Assembly (NCBI RefSeq): GCF_035916875.1
Contig: NZ_JAXUHN010000089.1
Coordinates: 1-64,000, forward strand
From: Methylomicrobium sp035916875
GTDB lineage: Bacteria; Pseudomonadota; Gammaproteobacteria; Methylococcales; Methylomonadaceae
Length of the DNA stretch: 64,000 nt
Reading direction: 5' to 3'
Position 1 is the stretch's first letter. Each line of letters opens with the position of its first letter. This document shows positions 16,867 to 25,431 of the stretch, piece by piece. The translations under genes and the position numbers were made by a program. The notes under the pieces are model-generated. The model was not told where the DNA came from and did no database searches. It was given only the letters and a program-made list of their open reading frames with translations.

Positions 16867-18964
16867 AGCGCGCATTTTGGTGATCGAGGACGAAGTCATT
16901 ATTGCCCAGGATATTCAACGGACGCTGATCAAGCTGGACTACGACGTGCCGATATTCGTAACCTCGGCCGAATCCGCGCTGGAACTGATCGGAGAGCTAC
17001 GGCCGGATCTGGTGCTGATGGACATCCACCTGAACGACTCCATGGACGGCATCACTGCGGCCGAGGAAATCCGGCGGCGCGACCGGCAACCGGTAGTATT
17101 TCTGACCGCGCATTCGGATGAGGCAACACTCACCCGCGCGAAAATCACCGAGCCTTATGGTTATGTGCTGAAGCCGTTCGAAGAACGCGAACTTCAAATC
17201 GCGATCGACATCGCCCTATACCGGCACAAGGTGGAGCTTCAGCTCAAACAGATGGAGCGCTGGCTCAGTACGACACTGAAGAGTATCGGCGACGGCGTCA
17301 TCGCCACCGATGTGAACGGCGCGATCACCTTTACGAACCGGGTGGCGGAAGCCTTGACCGGCTGGTCGCAAAACGAGGCGCTGGGCCGGCCGTTTACGGA
17401 AGTGCTGCGACTCGTTCATGTGAATACGCGCGCTAAGGCGGACAGCCTGGTCGAACGAGTGCTGGATGATAATCTGATCATCGAAATGGCGCCCGACACC
17501 GTGTTGATAAACCGGGATGGCCAGGATATTCCTGTCGATGACAGCGCCGCCCCGATCCGAGATGAAGACGAAAAAGTGATCGGCGTGGTGATCATTTTCC
17601 GCGACATCAGTGCGCGCAAATGTGTGGAAGAAAAATTACGCCACCTCGCCACGCATGATGCCCTGACCGGACTGCCCAATCGGACGCTGTTCTCGGACCG
17701 CCTCGCAGTCGCCTTTGAGCTTACCAAAAGGCGCCCGAATTATTGCTTTGCGGTGCTATTCATCGACCTGGACCGGTTCAAAATCATCAACGACAGCCTC
17801 GGCCATTTGTTCGGCGATAAGGTATTGTTAGCCGCGGCCCAACGTCTCGGCGAGGACTTGCGCGGAGAAGACACCCTCGCCCGCCTAGGCGGCGATGAGT
17901 TTGTGATTCTGCTCAGTTGCATCGGTGACATTTTGGGCGCACTTCATGTCGCTAACCGCATCCTGAGCAAGATAACCGAAGCCATCCTGGTCGACGGGCA
18001 GGATGTGTTTACTTCGGCCAGTATCGGCATCGCCTTGAGCGGGCCGCGCTATGAACGGGCGGAAGAAATATTACGCGACGCCGATGCCGCGCTGTACCAG
18101 GCCAAAGCGGAGGGACGCGGCCGTTTCAGCGTATTCGATACAGCCCTGCATGAACGCGCCCTGCGACTGCTGCAACTGGAAACCGACCTGCGCCGGACGA
18201 TCGAGCGCAAGGAATTCCGTATTTATTATCAACCTATCGTATCGCTAGCAAACGGTTGTCTAAATGGTTTCGAGGCGCTGCTGCGCTGGCAACATCCCGA
18301 GCGCGGACTGTTGGCGCCCGCCGATTTTTTGGCACTGGCGGAAGAGATGGGCCTTATGACCAAAATCACCGAATGGCTATTGACGGAGTCCTGCCAACAG
18401 CTTCGGGCCTGGCAGCAACAAGCGCCGGCAAACACCGCGCTGACGATCGCGGTAAACCTGTCGCAAACGCAGTTTCTGCATCCGCTGCTAAGGAAGCAAA
18501 TTACGCGCGCCCTGGCATCAAGCGGGCTCGAGGCGCGCTGCCTATGCCTGGAAGTTTCGGAGGATGTGATCGCGGATCAGGCGACTGCCGCGCGCATTCT
18601 TGCGGAACTCGACGAACTTGGCGTACAACTGCACCTCGACGATTTCGGCACCGGCTACTCTTCCTTTAACATGCTGCAACACTCGCCGATCGATGTCGTC
18701 AAAATCGATCGTAGTTTTGTTCAGCCAATTACCGACCCGGCCAGCGAGAAGAGCGCGATTGTGCGAGCGATTCTGTCATTGACGGGCGAGTTGGGAAAAG
18801 AAGTCGTGGCCGAAGGCATCGAAACCGCCGAACAAGCCGAGCGGCTTCTAGCCTGGGGATGCCGTTATGGGCAGGGCTACCACTTTGCCAAACCTCTGAC
18901 GGCGGCGGAGGCGGAACGATTTTGCGCACATAGCAGCACAATCCGCGATCAGCTTACAGACTGA
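16859..18964 (+). CDS. Response regulator with PAS, GGDEF and EAL domains
   Basis: 701 residues. The receiver domain (1-120) keeps the phosphoacceptor aspartate in DLVLMDIHL. A PAS domain (about 135-250), a GGDEF domain with intact LGGDEF near residue 345, and an EAL domain (about 440-690) with GFEALLRW follow. Five residues before GGDEF sits RGED, the RxxD inhibitory site, so both cyclase and phosphodiesterase motifs look intact and cyclase activity may be feedback-inhibited. It probably turns the signal of the overlapping kinase gene into a c-di-GMP change affecting attachment or biofilm. Its end overlaps the convergent radical SAM gene by 11 bp. Confidence 0.92.
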   Translation: MCKARILVIEDEVIIAQDIQRTLIKLDYDVPIFVTSAESALELIGELRPDLVLMDIHLNDSMDGITAAEEIRRRDRQPVVFLTAHSDEATLTRAKITEPYGYVLKPFEERELQIAIDIALYRHKVELQLKQMERWLSTTLKSIGDGVIATDVNGAITFTNRVAEALTGWSQNEALGRPFTEVLRLVHVNTRAKADSLVERVLDDNLIIEMAPDTVLINRDGQDIPVDDSAAPIRDEDEKVIGVVIIFRDISARKCVEEKLRHLATHDALTGLPNRTLFSDRLAVAFELTKRRPNYCFAVLFIDLDRFKIINDSLGHLFGDKVLLAAAQRLGEDLRGEDTLARLGGDEFVILLSCIGDILGALHVANRILSKITEAILVDGQDVFTSASIGIALSGPRYERAEEILRDADAALYQAKAEGRGRFSVFDTALHERALRLLQLETDLRRTIERKEFRIYYQPIVSLANGCLNGFEALLRWQHPERGLLAPADFLALAEEMGLMTKITEWLLTESCQQLRAWQQQAPANTALTIAVNLSQTQFLHPLLRKQITRALASSGLEARCLCLEVSEDVIADQATAARILAELDELGVQLHLDDFGTGYSSFNMLQHSPIDVVKIDRSFVQPITDPASEKSAIVRAILSLTGELGKEVVAEGIETAEQAERLLAWGCRYGQGYHFAKPLTAAEAERFCAHSSTIRDQLTD

Positions 18965-19805
18965 TCGAAACATCGAAACCCGACAAACGGAGTTCATCCG
19001 CAAAGGACTGCATGACCGTCTCAGGCATTTTACCGAGCCGTCCCGCCTCGGGTTGCAAGGACGGCCTGGCTATCGTGTATAGCAGGATCTCGGATACACG
19101 GTTTTTTTGCTTGGCGGTCATCAACGCATCCAACAAGGCACGCCTTTCCTGCTCGATGAAGCCCTGACGATCAATGTCCACCAAACAGATTTGCACCTTG
19201 GTTCGGCAATAGTTCGCCGCCAAAATCAGGTTATTCAGGCTCGCTTCGATGCTTTGTCCCGCGTTATTGATCAACCGCCTGCCCGTATCTGTCGCGCTGT
19301 CCAGTTTAAACCAGACTTCGCCGCCGAATTGATTCAGCATTTTCAAGCCTTCCCGAACTTTGGGCTGATGCACCAGGCTGCCATTCGTGATCAATACAAA
19401 GCGACTGCCGGGAAACACGCCCCTGGCGGTCGCGATATTGCCGATCAGTTCGACCACTTCGACAAAGCGCGGCGCGCTGGTCGGTTCTCCGTTCCCCGAG
19501 ATCGCAATGTCCTTGATCATCCGTTGCGCTTCTGGAACCTGAAAGCGCCGGTAAAAATCGCCCGACTGGACTTGTTCCAAAAATCCGCGCAATTCGGCTT
19601 CGAGCAATGCAAAATCCGGTTCCGGCGCTGCGCCGATTGTCAGATTCGGCACCTGACAATAAATGCACTGCCAATTGCAAGCATTGTTCGTATTCAAATT
19701 GACGCCGATCGACAACCCGCCCGCACGCCGGGATAAAACCGGGTAAATATAGGTCAATCCGGCGCTATCCCGGCGGTGATCGGCGGCGGTAAGCTGTGAA
19801 GTCAT
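18954..19805 (-). CDS. Radical SAM protein
   Basis: 283 residues. Cysteines 43, 47 and 50 (ACNWQCIYCQ) form the CxxxCxxC motif that binds the [4Fe-4S] cluster cleaving S-adenosylmethionine. A GNGEPT segment near residue 105 matches the GGE-type SAM-binding motif. The substrate is unknown; it resembles the broad group of radical SAM proteins annotated only as such in proteobacteria. It converges on the c-di-GMP gene with an 11-bp overlap. Confidence 0.85.
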   Translation of the reverse strand: MTSQLTAADHRRDSAGLTYIYPVLSRRAGGLSIGVNLNTNNACNWQCIYCQVPNLTIGAAPEPDFALLEAELRGFLEQVQSGDFYRRFQVPEAQRMIKDIAISGNGEPTSAPRFVEVVELIGNIATARGVFPGSRFVLITNGSLVHQPKVREGLKMLNQFGGEVWFKLDSATDTGRRLINNAGQSIEASLNNLILAANYCRTKVQICLVDIDRQGFIEQERRALLDALMTAKQKNRVSEILLYTIARPSLQPEAGRLGKMPETVMQSFADELRLSGFDVSISL

Positions 19806-19879
19806 GGCTTGGCGTTGTTGCTGAAACTTTGCAAAAGGAAAGTGGGGTTAATCCCGGCCGAACCCGCGCAGCCATATAG

Positions 19880-21319
19880 TCATTTAGCCTTGCCAAACAA
19901 ATTTTTGATTTTTCCTATCGGGCTTTTGGCAACACTGACCGAAGGCTCGCCGGCGTTCGCCGCTTCAGACGCGGCAGTGGTCTCCTCCGCCTGTACGGAT
20001 TCTTCGGCTTCCGCTTCCGCAATCGCAGTTTCTTGTCTGGATAAACCCAACAGGCTTTTGATTTTGCCGTACTGGCTTTGCGCAGAACCGGCAGAGCGCT
20101 CGCCGTCATCCGAGTGCTCGGATTGAATGGCGGCTTGCGGCGTTTCCGCGACTTCAGCCTCTTTAGCATCTATAGCTTGGGTGTCCGGCTTGGACTTGCC
20201 GATCAGACTCTTGATTTTTCCGATCTGGCCTTGGGCAAAACTGACCGAGGCTTGTTCTTCGGCAATCGCTTCAGGCTGAATTTCCACCTTGGTGGACGGA
20301 ATTTGGGCCTTTTCCGCCACGGTTGCGGCCGGCTCCGACTTGGACTTGCCGAACAGATTTTTAAATAAGCCCCCGACTCCGCTCGATTTGCTCACCGCCT
20401 TGCCGGGTTGCAGCACTTCCGGCGCGACAGCGGCTTCCGGCTCGCTTTCCCAGTCAGGCAATATTATCGTTTGTTGAATGTCCTGCGCTTCCATCGCCAC
20501 CTCAACCGCCGGCGGCGATTGCGCAATGGCTTGCTCGATTTCCACAGGTATTTGCGGCTGGATCAACCCTGATTCCTTGGCAAGTTCCGCATGGATCTGC
20601 GGCTCGATTAACTCGGCTTCTTTTTGGGCTTCTGCCTGTATTTGCAGTTGGCTAAACTCGGCTTCCTTCACATTCAGCTTTTCTTCCAACGCTTCCAATT
20701 GTTGCCTGGTCTTGAGCCACTCCAAGGTTTGTTGTTCCAGCTCCACAAGCCGCGCCGATTTGACGGCATGTTGTTCGAGAATTTCGGCAACCTGTTGTTC
20801 CAGACCGGATATCTGCAGGATTTTCTCGGCCAATGTGTTTTGCAAGGATTCGAGTAGCGTTTCTTTTTCAGCAAGCTTGCCGGTCTCGGTCTGATAGGCT
20901 TGCTGAAACTCGACTTTAGCCTGTTGTTCGGCGCGCAAACGGGCGGTCATTTCAGCGATCGCCCTGTCATGTTGTCGCCATAGATCGTCCGCCTGCAAGT
21001 CTTCGCCCACAGGCAGGCCCAGATCGAAACTGGCGGCCAACGCCTGAAGCGTGCCGGAAATCTGTTGGTTGCGTTGCGCCAGTTGCTCTTGCAGTTCGAC
21101 TGCCTGTTGTTGGGCAAGCGAAAGCTTATTCGATAATTCAGTGCATGCCTTTTCACTGGCGGCCGCCTTTCTTTTCAGCGGAATGCGTTTGACGCTGCTA
21201 ACGATCGCCGCCAGCACGCCGGTAGCAATTACCAATGCCGCCGCATACAACGGATTGGCAAGTGTCAGTTGAGCCCACTCTAGTAAAGTGGCCTTTATGA
21301 TGGGTAAGAATTCTTGCAT
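19880..21319 (-). CDS. Membrane-anchored coiled-coil protein with repeated GKIKxLxGKSK motif
   Basis: 479 residues, unrecognised. One membrane segment near residues 23-42 (LYAAALVIATGVLAAIVSSV) is followed by a long Gln/Glu-rich coiled coil (about 50-250). The C-terminal third is acidic and Ala/Glu-rich and carries four copies of a short basic motif: GLFKNLFGKSK, GKIKSLIGKSK, GKIKSLLGLS and GKIKNLFGKAK (the very C-terminus), each followed by a variable acidic linker. This pattern suggests a tethered scaffold with multiple short binding sites, an inference from layout only. Confidence 0.7.
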   Translation of the reverse strand: MQEFLPIIKATLLEWAQLTLANPLYAAALVIATGVLAAIVSSVKRIPLKRKAAASEKACTELSNKLSLAQQQAVELQEQLAQRNQQISGTLQALAASFDLGLPVGEDLQADDLWRQHDRAIAEMTARLRAEQQAKVEFQQAYQTETGKLAEKETLLESLQNTLAEKILQISGLEQQVAEILEQHAVKSARLVELEQQTLEWLKTRQQLEALEEKLNVKEAEFSQLQIQAEAQKEAELIEPQIHAELAKESGLIQPQIPVEIEQAIAQSPPAVEVAMEAQDIQQTIILPDWESEPEAAVAPEVLQPGKAVSKSSGVGGLFKNLFGKSKSEPAATVAEKAQIPSTKVEIQPEAIAEEQASVSFAQGQIGKIKSLIGKSKPDTQAIDAKEAEVAETPQAAIQSEHSDDGERSAGSAQSQYGKIKSLLGLSRQETAIAEAEAEESVQAEETTAASEAANAGEPSVSVAKSPIGKIKNLFGKAK

Positions 21320-21670
21320 AACTGTCTCCTCAATGTTAATGAGCGTTCATGTGCAGTGGTTTGGTTGCATTTATTTGTTATTCTTCAACCCTACACGCCG
21401 ATAAAAGTGTCCGTTAAGCGATTACACTCTGTCGTCCGTCATTTCATCGGCAGCCTCTATTGGATGATAAATCCTTCCTGTATACCATACATTTATGGAA
21501 CGCATCAATGGCTTGGTGAGCTTTGACCAGGGAGATCGCGCGGAGTATTCATTACAGGCCAATCGAAAAGGTTTTTCGGCTTTTTACGACACACCGCCTT
21601 GCGCAAAAAAGACGCAAGAGCTATTGAATCTGATTGAGCGCCGGAAGCTTTCGCATTTCATTGGGCATAA
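21320..21670. other. Intergenic region with no convincing gene
   Basis: About 350 bp between the coiled-coil gene and the tRNA terminator. A 65-codon frame (21495-21692, plus) runs into the terminator; its composition is plausible but it has no clear ribosome site and no known family. I see nothing else. Confidence 0.4.
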
Positions 21671-21705
21671 AAAAACCCGCGAAGCCAAATGACTTGCGGG
21701 TTTTT
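21671..21705 (-). terminator. Rho-independent terminator downstream of tRNA-Leu(CAA)
   Basis: AAAAACCCGC and GCGGGTTTTT are perfect 10-bp complements around a 15-nt loop, located 32 bp past the 3' end of the leftward tRNA gene. Confidence 0.85.
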
Positions 21706-21736
21706 GTAGTTCTTTGCACGGCTCAGAACCATAATC

Positions 21737-21823
21737 TGGTACCGAGGGTCGGAATCGAACCGACACGATGTCACCATCACCGGATTTTGAATCCGGCGCG
21801 TCTACCAGTTCCGCCACCCCGGC
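21737..21823 (-). tRNA. tRNA-Leu (anticodon CAA)
   Basis: Minus-strand acceptor arms GCCGGGG / CCTCGGT pair with two G-U wobbles, followed by discriminator A and encoded CCA. The anticodon stem CCGGA/TCCGG closes the loop TTCAAAA, giving CAA. A long variable arm and TTCGATTCC T-loop support leucine. 87 nt. Confidence 0.95.
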
Positions 21824-21909
21824 AAAGAAGCGATATTATACGCAAATCATTTTCAATTTAGCAAGCAGTTTCTTAAAATAGACGCCCACGAGACTTGCGA
21901 CTGACATTT

Positions 21910-22935
21910 ATGAAGAAAAGCGATTTCTTTTATCACCTGCCCGAAAACCTGATTGCCCAGCACCCTTTACCCGAGCGACGGGCGAGTCGGCTGTTGTGCA
22001 TGCAGGCGCCCGACTGGCAGCCCCATGACCGGCTGTTTACCGATTTGATCGATCTGATCGACGCGCGCGACTTGCTGGTATTCAACGATACCCGCGTAAT
22101 TCCAGCCCGACTGTTCGGCAAAAAAGCGACGGGCGGCAAGGTTGAAATTCTGGTCGAACGCGTTCAAGATGAATATCATGCGATCGCGCATGTGAGAGCC
22201 AGCAAATCGCCAAAGCCCGGTACGATGATCGAACTGGACCTCGCGCATACATGCCGGATTTTAAGCCGGGTAAATGATCTGTTCGAGCTCGAATTTGATT
22301 CGGTACTGCCGTTACCTGAATTGCTCGAACAAATCGGCCATGTGCCGTTGCCGCCGTATATCGGCCGGACTGATGAAAAGGAAGATTTAAGCCGCTATCA
22401 AACGGTTTTTGCGAAACAGCCGGGCGCTGTAGCCGCGCCGACCGCCGGCCTGCATTTCGATCTGGAGACGATGACAAACATCGCGGCGAAAGGCGCGGCA
22501 ACGGCCTTCGTGACTCTGCATGTCGGCAGCGGTACGTTTCAGCCGGTTCGCGCCGAAAATCTAGCCGACCATGTGATGCACCGCGAGTTTTTCTCGGTTT
22601 CTTCCGAAACTGTGACGGCGGTTCGTCAGGCGCGGGAGCGTGGCGGCCGGGTCATCGCGATCGGTACGACCGCGGTCAGGGCGTTGGAATCGGCAAGCCG
22701 AAGCGGGCAACTGGAAGCCTGTTGCGGCGATACGACTCTGTTTATTACGCCAGGTTACCGTTTCAACACCATCGATGCGCTATTGACCAACTTCCATTTG
22801 CCCGAATCGACTCTGTTGATGCTGGTGTCGGCTTTTGCGGGATATGAGCGGATCATGGAGGCTTATCGGCACGCGATCGAGCAGTCGTACCGTTTTTTCA
22901 GTTACGGTGATGCGATGTTTTTGGCGAGAACTTAA
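21910..22935 (+). CDS. queA: S-adenosylmethionine:tRNA ribosyltransferase-isomerase
   Basis: 341 residues, normal for QueA. It begins MKKSDFFYHLPENLIAQHPL and keeps LLVFNDTRVIPARLFG, the GAVAAPTAGLHF active-site segment and the C-terminal LLMLVSAFAGYE. It forms epoxyqueuosine in tRNA anticodons. I use the ATG at 21910; an upstream TTG at 21895 is in frame but less likely. No tgt gene follows; the next gene is convergent. Confidence 0.95.
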   Translation: MKKSDFFYHLPENLIAQHPLPERRASRLLCMQAPDWQPHDRLFTDLIDLIDARDLLVFNDTRVIPARLFGKKATGGKVEILVERVQDEYHAIAHVRASKSPKPGTMIELDLAHTCRILSRVNDLFELEFDSVLPLPELLEQIGHVPLPPYIGRTDEKEDLSRYQTVFAKQPGAVAAPTAGLHFDLETMTNIAAKGAATAFVTLHVGSGTFQPVRAENLADHVMHREFFSVSSETVTAVRQARERGGRVIAIGTTAVRALESASRSGQLEACCGDTTLFITPGYRFNTIDALLTNFHLPESTLLMLVSAFAGYERIMEAYRHAIEQSYRFFSYGDAMFLART

Positions 22936-22967
22936 TTTTGGGCCGAATACTTACGCGTTATTCGGGC

Positions 22968-23594
22968 TTACGGCTTGAGCCTGAATTTGCAAACACCCCC
23001 GCCTTTGGCCATGCACTCCATATGATCGATGTCCCGGTTCAGCAGGGCCTTAATCAAGGTTCTGTCGAATTCGCAAACTTCCTCAAATTTTTGCGCAAGG
23101 TCATGGTAGATGCAGTTGAATGCCTCGATCGACGGCTGGCCGCCATCCGCCTCATTCAGTCTGGCCTGAAAACCGAGTTCATTCATGATGCGGATTAACT
23201 CGGCAAGCCGGTCTTTGTTTTGCTTACCCGCAAATTGCGGCGCCAAACCTTGCGACAGCGAGTCCGCCAAATCACGCAAATAACGCTGCAATGCCTCGGG
23301 CCCCATTTCCTGCCGCAATTTGCTCAGAATCAGCTCTGAAAACCAGGCGTATTGCTTAGGAAAACTGTTGATGCCGGCCTCGGTCAACACAAATACACGC
23401 ACTGGACGTCCCGCGGTCTTATTCAGCATGCCCATTTTGACATAGCCATCCCTTTCCAACTTGTCGATATGCTGCTGCACCGCGTTGCGCGAAATTTCCA
23501 ATTTTTCGGCAATTTCGTCAATGCATAGACCAGCCTTGATCTTGAGTAAAAGATCAAGTATTTGATATTGCCTGGAGCTTATACCTTCAGCCAT
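22968..23594 (-). CDS. HTH regulator with C-terminal cysteine cluster (SufR/ArsR-like)
   Basis: 208 residues. A winged helix-turn-helix occupies residues 1-75 (IDEIAEKLEISRNAVQQHIDKL). The C-terminal part carries four cysteines spaced C-x12-C-x19-C-x7-C (FNCIYHDL, EEVCEFD, HMECMAKGGGVC), like the [4Fe-4S]-binding region of SufR-type repressors. Such clusters respond to NO, oxygen or iron-sulfur status. It is divergent from truncated hemoglobin and flavoreductase genes across a 251-bp spacer, so it probably controls them. The sensed signal is inferred. Confidence 0.8.
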   Translation of the reverse strand: MAEGISSRQYQILDLLLKIKAGLCIDEIAEKLEISRNAVQQHIDKLERDGYVKMGMLNKTAGRPVRVFVLTEAGINSFPKQYAWFSELILSKLRQEMGPEALQRYLRDLADSLSQGLAPQFAGKQNKDRLAELIRIMNELGFQARLNEADGGQPSIEAFNCIYHDLAQKFEEVCEFDRTLIKALLNRDIDHMECMAKGGGVCKFRLKP

Positions 23595-23845
23595 AAAAGC
23601 CTACTTAATTTAAGGTTTAATAGTAGCGCATCATACCAAATCCTAGCCTTCTTGACTATGAAACCGCTGCATTGGCACAGCGGGATTGATGTCTTGCGCA
23701 CAGCACGGGAATATCTTATCAACTTATGCAATTTTTATCTTGCAAATATACAATATCGAGTTAAAATTACTTTGCGGCATTCTTCGAGCTCTCGAGCAAG
23801 ACCGCAAGAGAAAGGTTTATTTTCCAATATCATGAGACATCAACA

Positions 23846-24214
23846 ATGAGCAATTCACTTTACGAAAGAATCGGCGGCGAAGCGGCGGTCAATGCCGCGG
23901 TGGATCTTTTTTACCGCAAGGTACTCAACGATCACCGGATCAACCGTTTTTTCGATTCGACCGACATGGACGCCCAAATCGCCAAACAAAAAGCGTTTTT
24001 TACGTATGCTTTCGGCGGACCGAACAACTACACCGGCAAAGACATGCGCGGCGCGCACGCGCATCTGGTCGAAATGGGCCTGGACGGTTCGCATTTTGAT
24101 GCGGTAATGGAGCATCTGGGAGCCACGTTGCACGAGTTGAGCGTGCCTGAAGACTTGATTGCTGAAGCCGCCGCGATTGCGCTTGGCGCGCGTTCGGATG
24201 TTCTAGGCTTATAA
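23846..24214 (+). CDS. Group 1 truncated hemoglobin
   Basis: 122 residues, the normal size of a group I (GlbN/TrHbN) globin. The start SLYERIGGEAAVNAAVDLFYRKV and the distal FF-DST-DM segment fit; the proximal histidine is in RGAHAHLVEMGL. Such globins bind oxygen and nitric oxide and can oxidise NO to nitrate when supplied with electrons. The 2Fe-2S flavoreductase 61 bp downstream in the same direction is the obvious electron donor. ATG at 23846 follows CATCAACA with a weak ribosome site. Confidence 0.92.
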   Translation: MSNSLYERIGGEAAVNAAVDLFYRKVLNDHRINRFFDSTDMDAQIAKQKAFFTYAFGGPNNYTGKDMRGAHAHLVEMGLDGSHFDAVMEHLGATLHELSVPEDLIAEAAAIALGARSDVLGL

Positions 24215-24275
24215 ATGCGACGACAAGCCGTGACTTCCTGAACGTAACACGGCTTGATTTTGCAAGGGGGATACT

Positions 24276-25262
24276 ATGTTCGACCTAACGATTGAAAACA
24301 GCCGCTTGACCTGCCGTCCGGGCGAAACCGTGCTCGACGCACTCTTGCGCGAAAACATCAACATCCCTTACGGTTGCAAGGCGGGCGTCTGCCAGAGCTG
24401 TGTGGTACAAAGCCTTGACATCAAACCGCCCGAAAAGGCGCAAGGGGATCTGAAAGACACCCTGAAAAGCAGCGGGCATTTTTTGGCTTGCCAGTGCCAC
24501 CCCGAGCAGCCGATGACGTTGAAATTACCCAATCAGGCGGTCCGCTTTTCCGATGGCATTGTCGTGGTCAGCGAACCCTTGAATCGAAACACCCATTTGC
24601 TGATCATCCAAATTAATGATGCAGACCGTTACAAAGCCGGCCAGTTCGTCAACCTGCAACGTAGCGATGGACTGACTCGCAGTTATTCGATCGCCAATAT
24701 TCCGCACGCTTCCGGCACCCTCGAATTCCATATCCGTCGATTGCAGGAAGGGCGCTTCAGCGCCTGGGTGCATGACGAACTGAAGGTTGGCCATTCTATC
24801 CCGGTCTCGGAGCCGCAAGGCAAATGTTTTTATCTTCCTGACCGCAGGGAACAAGGCATCCTGCTGATCGGTACCGGCACAGGCCTCGCGCCGCTCGCGG
24901 GCATTTTGGCCGATGCGTTATCGCATGGCCATTCGGGACCGATCCGTCTTTTTCACGGCAGCCGCGACCATGATGATCTGTATCGGATTAATGAAATGCG
25001 CGAACTCGCCGAACAGCATCCGAATTTTTCGTATACACCTTGCGTTTCGAGCGGCGACGCACCGAAGGGCTTCATCCAAGGCCGGGCTAATGAAGCGGCC
25101 CTGTCCGCGCATACCGATTTAACCAGTTGGCGAGTGTTTCTATGCGGCCACCCGGACATGGTCAGGACCACCCAAAAGCAGGCGTACCTGAAAGGCGCCA
25201 AGCTAGCCGATATTTATTGTGATGCGTTTGTGGTCTCGGCCGATCCTACGCCGCAATCCTGA
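24276..25262 (+). CDS. 2Fe-2S ferredoxin / FAD / NAD(P)H oxidoreductase
   Basis: 328 residues. The N-terminal plant-type ferredoxin domain holds CKAGVCQSC (residues 34-42) and a later HFLACQCHP cysteine. The FAD-binding domain has RSYSIAN near residue 135 and the NAD-binding domain has GTGTGLAPLAGIL near 204. The layout matches phenol hydroxylase/CDP-6-deoxy-glucose reductase family reductases. A strong AAGGGGG ribosome site precedes the ATG. Its position behind the globin gene suggests it keeps that globin reduced. Confidence 0.88.
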   Translation: MFDLTIENSRLTCRPGETVLDALLRENINIPYGCKAGVCQSCVVQSLDIKPPEKAQGDLKDTLKSSGHFLACQCHPEQPMTLKLPNQAVRFSDGIVVVSEPLNRNTHLLIIQINDADRYKAGQFVNLQRSDGLTRSYSIANIPHASGTLEFHIRRLQEGRFSAWVHDELKVGHSIPVSEPQGKCFYLPDRREQGILLIGTGTGLAPLAGILADALSHGHSGPIRLFHGSRDHDDLYRINEMRELAEQHPNFSYTPCVSSGDAPKGFIQGRANEAALSAHTDLTSWRVFLCGHPDMVRTTQKQAYLKGAKLADIYCDAFVVSADPTPQS

Positions 25263-25278
25263 TATTAGCGCTTCCCCT

Positions 25279-25299
25279 GCCGGACCGTCATGGTCCGGC
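25279..25299. terminator. Perfect hairpin after the flavoreductase gene
   Basis: GCCGGACC and GGTCCGGC form a perfect 8-bp stem around GTCAT. There is no T tract, so it is either a weak terminator or an mRNA-stabilising hairpin. Confidence 0.5.
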
Positions 25300-25431
25300 G
25301 CCGGGCGGGCGGTCGGCTAGGATAAACAAATCCGGCAATAAATAGCTACAGAGTCGCCATCGCCCGAACAGCATGTCCGTGCCGGCCAAAACGTACCGCA
25401 AACGCGCTCGCCGATGCCGTCAAGACCGGAG

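Noticed and set aside
21495..21692. 65-codon plus-strand frame
   Set aside because: It runs into the tRNA terminator and lacks a ribosome site; composition is acceptable, so kept only as a remark.
23690..23845. Sigma-54 promoter ahead of the truncated hemoglobin
   Set aside because: TGGCAC near 23672 is followed by TTGAT two bases too far for the -24/-12 spacing.
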